From Paraspadella gotoi (lineage: Eukaryota; Chaetognatha), in NCBI GenBank assembly GCA_051294375.1, contig CM119263.1, positions 25,387,367-25,451,366 on the forward strand: a DNA stretch of 64,000 bases, read 5' to 3'. Shown here one piece after another: positions 61,601 through 64,000 of this stretch (positions are counted from its first letter, which is position 1; each line of letters starts with the position of its first letter). Made by a program: the position numbers and the translations under genes. Below the pieces are notes generated by a model. It searched no databases, was not told where the DNA came from, and saw only the letters and a program-made list of their open reading frames with translations.

Positions 61601-62294
61601 GCACTGCCAAGTTGGTTGCATAACTAATACCTTTAGCTCCTAAGGTAAGGACAGCCGAATATCCTTGTTCCTTCGCCTAAAGAAAAAAAAATTACTGTCA
61701 TAACGTTGCGCTTTACCTTGTCACAGATGACTAAATAAACAATGAACATTGAACAAGGTGGACGCAAGATTTGTAGAAAAAATCAAAAGACGAAAATTTA
61801 ATCTTAATTAAATGACCATCAATTTCATTTCATATTGTGTAATGTCACAGAAAGCGAATTGCTTGAGCACCATTCTTTTTTAAATATCCCTTCATTAAGG
61901 TTATTCTACGTACTCTCAATACCTCTTACGATTGGAAAATATTACTTTTTTTCTCGTTCAAATAAACCAGAAATTGGCGCAGTTTACCTTTGAGATCATG
62001 TCATCAATTTCATTCTCCTTCTTTACGAGAGTTGGATGAACAAATTTGCGATATAAAAACGATGAGCCGTTGGTGTATGGCGATAGCAACCATACAACAA
62101 AAATAACTTTAATTTCGTAATAAAATGGAAGCCTGTTGATAAAATAGCAGCACGTTCAATATCTCTTTTAGTCTGACGATGCCTTTTAACGAATTTATCA
62201 TTGATAATTTTTCTCACCAAGAAATAAAAATATCGGCGAATGTTTCAGCAGATGTAAACAAAGCAAACACTATCCAGTACATCATCCATTTTAC
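58664..62294 (-). CDS. REEP-like: REEP1-4 family ER-shaping protein (5' end not found)
   Basis: REEP1-4 proteins shape ER membranes and bind microtubules. Minus-strand exons: 62294-62218, 62132-61988, 61676-61587, 61518-61447, 61322-61238, 60161-59726, 59307-58664. The TB2/DP1/HVA22 domain is unmistakable: [19 protein letters not shown], then [34 protein letters not shown] and [17 protein letters not shown]. The first ~30 residues (initial hairpin) are missing; their exon is over 1.7 kb away or outside the window. The tail after the domain is long (over 350 residues): Ser/Arg-rich, then an Ala/Lys/Glu segment ([19 protein letters not shown]) ending KSKEEKL. The first five visible junctions agree in phase; the 59726-to-59307 join is off by one base, so a small exon or a sequence error is hidden there. 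Confidence 0.88.
60656..61083. mobile_element. Possible second inverted-repeat element
   Basis: AAAAAGTATATCAC near 60659 is mirrored by GTGATATACTCTC near 61067, an AGTATATCAC inverted repeat about 420 bases apart in a REEP intron. The ends and target site are unclear. DNA just beyond the right end (AAGCTGGGCTTTCCTTT) also loosely resembles the terminal repeat of the element at 57467. Confidence 0.3.
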
Positions 62295-62566
62295 CTAAAG
62301 GCAAACAAATATATGAAAATATAATCTACTCTCGGTATATATCATAATACTAGGATAGAGGTTCCATACTGTTTCAAATATGCGTACCATATATTTTATT
62401 AAACGCCCAAGACAGTATAGTACTCATTTTAAATTTTCAAAATTAGTGATCGCGCCAGACGTTACTATCTGTCTTTCTCTCTCTCACCATTTTCACTTCT
62501 TTTCATAACTTATGCGCAAAAGCGTTACAATATCGTCGCAAACGCTAAGCGATTGAGACGATAAAA

Positions 62567-62672
62567 ATAGAAAAGAAAGAAAGAATAGAAAGGAAAAAGA
62601 ATAGAAAGGAAAGAAAGAATAGAAAGGAAAGAAAGAATAGAAAGGAAAGAAAAAATAGAAAGGAAAGAGAAG
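62567..62672 (+). repeat. ~19-bp purine minisatellite
   Basis: About five or six units of AATAGAAAGGAAAGAAAG with small changes. Confidence 0.8.
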
Positions 62673-63477
62673 CCAAATCGTTTTCGGACGAATCAGCAGC
62701 GGGAGCAGAAGAGGCACCCAGAAAAAAAAGAAAGAAATCAAAAAGCAGCAGCAAAAGCAGCAGGAGAAAAGAGAGAAAAAGAATAAGCCACTGCAGACTC
62801 GTTTTTTTCCCTTATGAATCAGTGACTAGGGAAATGAGAGAGGGAGAGAGACATATAATTAAAAGAAAAAAGAGAGAGAGAAAGAAATATAAAAATAAAA
62901 GAGAAAATTTGTTTGTTTTGATAAAACGTAAACAAAAAATATTTAATAACTGTCCTGACTCAATTTTAAGGACATCGATGATGAGAAGCTTTATATAAAT
63001 TTTCAGCTTCATACACCCAAATTTAATCATTGTAAAGTCCAGACGACCGTAACTCAGATGCTCTTTTAATAAAGGAGATATCGACATTCGTCTCTTTCTC
63101 TCTTTTGCGGTCATTCCAGATTTTGCTCTGAAACGGGACTCTTCTCTAAAATAATAAACGTTCATGGATTTGTTTATTTATTTACTATTGCTTTGATTAA
63201 TTAGTTAGTATTTCATTATTGTCTGTATGAATATCTATATGCTTTGATTATTTTATTAAGGTACCATTAAATATCAAGACTCCAAGTGGATAAGAAACTT
63301 TATTATAAACTTTACGGCGCCAGCGGTCCCGGTTTTTAGTCAAGTTTCTCTCCCGACGTCTTCTCCCTCTCCGCTAGGTCGAGGAGGGGGTTCTTTCATC
63401 ATCAAAAAGGCGATCTATAATTTGGAACGCCAACGACGACGACAACGACGCTACTTGTGCAAAACCACAATATCGTC

Positions 63478-63780
63478 GCAAACGCGATGATAACGAATGA
63501 TTGATGCGATGATAACCAATTTTTTTATTGATGCGATGATAACGAATTATTGACTGATAGTATGGTAGCAAATGATTGATTGATTGATGGAATGATAAAA
63601 ATTTATTGATAAATATGATGATAACAAATGTTTGATTGATGGGATAATAATGAATGACTGATTGATTATTGATGAGGTGATAACGAATTAATGATGAGAT
63701 AACGAATTATTGATGCGATAACAAATTATTGATACGGTGATACCAAATTACTGATGCGATTATAAGAAATCATTGATAGG
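63478..63780 (+). repeat. Degenerate ~21-bp minisatellite
   Basis: Repeated ATTGATGCGATGATAACGAA-like units, progressively diverged, in about a dozen copies. Confidence 0.75.
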
Positions 63781-64000
63781 AAAACGAATAAAAAATATAA
63801 TGAAAGAATAAAATGAAATAAAATACATTGAAAGAAATGAAGAAAGAGTGAAAGAAAGAGAAAGAAAGAAAATGAGAAAAAGAAAAAAAAAAGAGAGAGA
63901 GAATGAGGTCCAGCCGCTGCAGAGCTCAACTCGTTTTTGGACGAATCACAAAAAGCAGCAGTTACTTATAATGTGAAGGGAATTCAAACAAAAATATTTA

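Larger units (their letters stand above)
62295..64000. other. REEP upstream intron or 5' flank, minisatellites
   Basis: No REEP first exon could be found. It contains an AATAGAAAGGAAAGAAAG-type minisatellite (62567-62672), GA-rich DNA (62840-62900, 63840-63905) and a degenerate array at 63478-63780. The long frames are low-complexity. Confidence 0.55.

Overview
This is nuclear DNA from an animal, most likely an invertebrate. Genes are split by GT-AG introns of about 60 bp to 2.3 kb, and AATAAA poly(A) signals follow several of them. The recognisable genes are animal families: acid ceramidase, an OATP/SLCO transporter, a class II DYRK kinase, a TESK-like kinase and a REEP1-4 protein. The DNA is AT-rich and crowded with (CT)n, (GA)n, (GAC)n and (CAAT)n arrays. 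I cannot name the phylum from the sequence alone.

Layout. 1-9 kb: no supportable gene; low-complexity DNA. 9.05-10.27 kb (-): acid ceramidase with its whole coding region in one exon. 12.41-22.58 kb and 22.61-32.38 kb: the same roughly 10-kb segment twice in direct order, with a 25-N gap exactly between them. The differences are mostly single-base indels and collapsed microsatellites, so I read this as one locus assembled twice. The better copy (second) carries a tRNA-Phe(GAA), a truncated tRNA-like sequence and two secreted-protein genes: an ankyrin-repeat gene on +, running on to 33.58 kb, and a Gly-rich/Cys-tailed gene on - that lies wholly inside the ankyrin gene's first intron. 33.8-40 kb: no coding gene, but a CRE-octamer-CRE cluster and a long foldback with a hammerhead-like core. 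40.08-45.87 kb (+): an OATP transporter of at least 13 coding exons, with part of its middle lost in an N gap. 47.57-49.51 kb (+): a divergent class II DYRK. 52.23-53.77 kb (-): an unrecognised 211-residue protein. 54.74-58.35 kb (+): a TESK-like kinase carrying a TA-flanked inverted-repeat element in an intron. 58.66 kb to the right edge (-): a REEP1-4 gene with a long tail; its first exon(s) were not found.

The genes do not form an obvious pathway; this looks like ordinary gene-to-gene packing. The 211-residue gene and the TESK gene are divergent and share a roughly 975-bp spacer. The TESK and REEP genes converge with about 310 bp between stop codons. Most biological novelty lies in the two nested secreted genes and in small structured elements. 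The largest single signal, the 10-kb duplication, is probably an assembly artefact.

All exon models were built by eye from splice signals, reading phase and family resemblance; no alignment or search was run.
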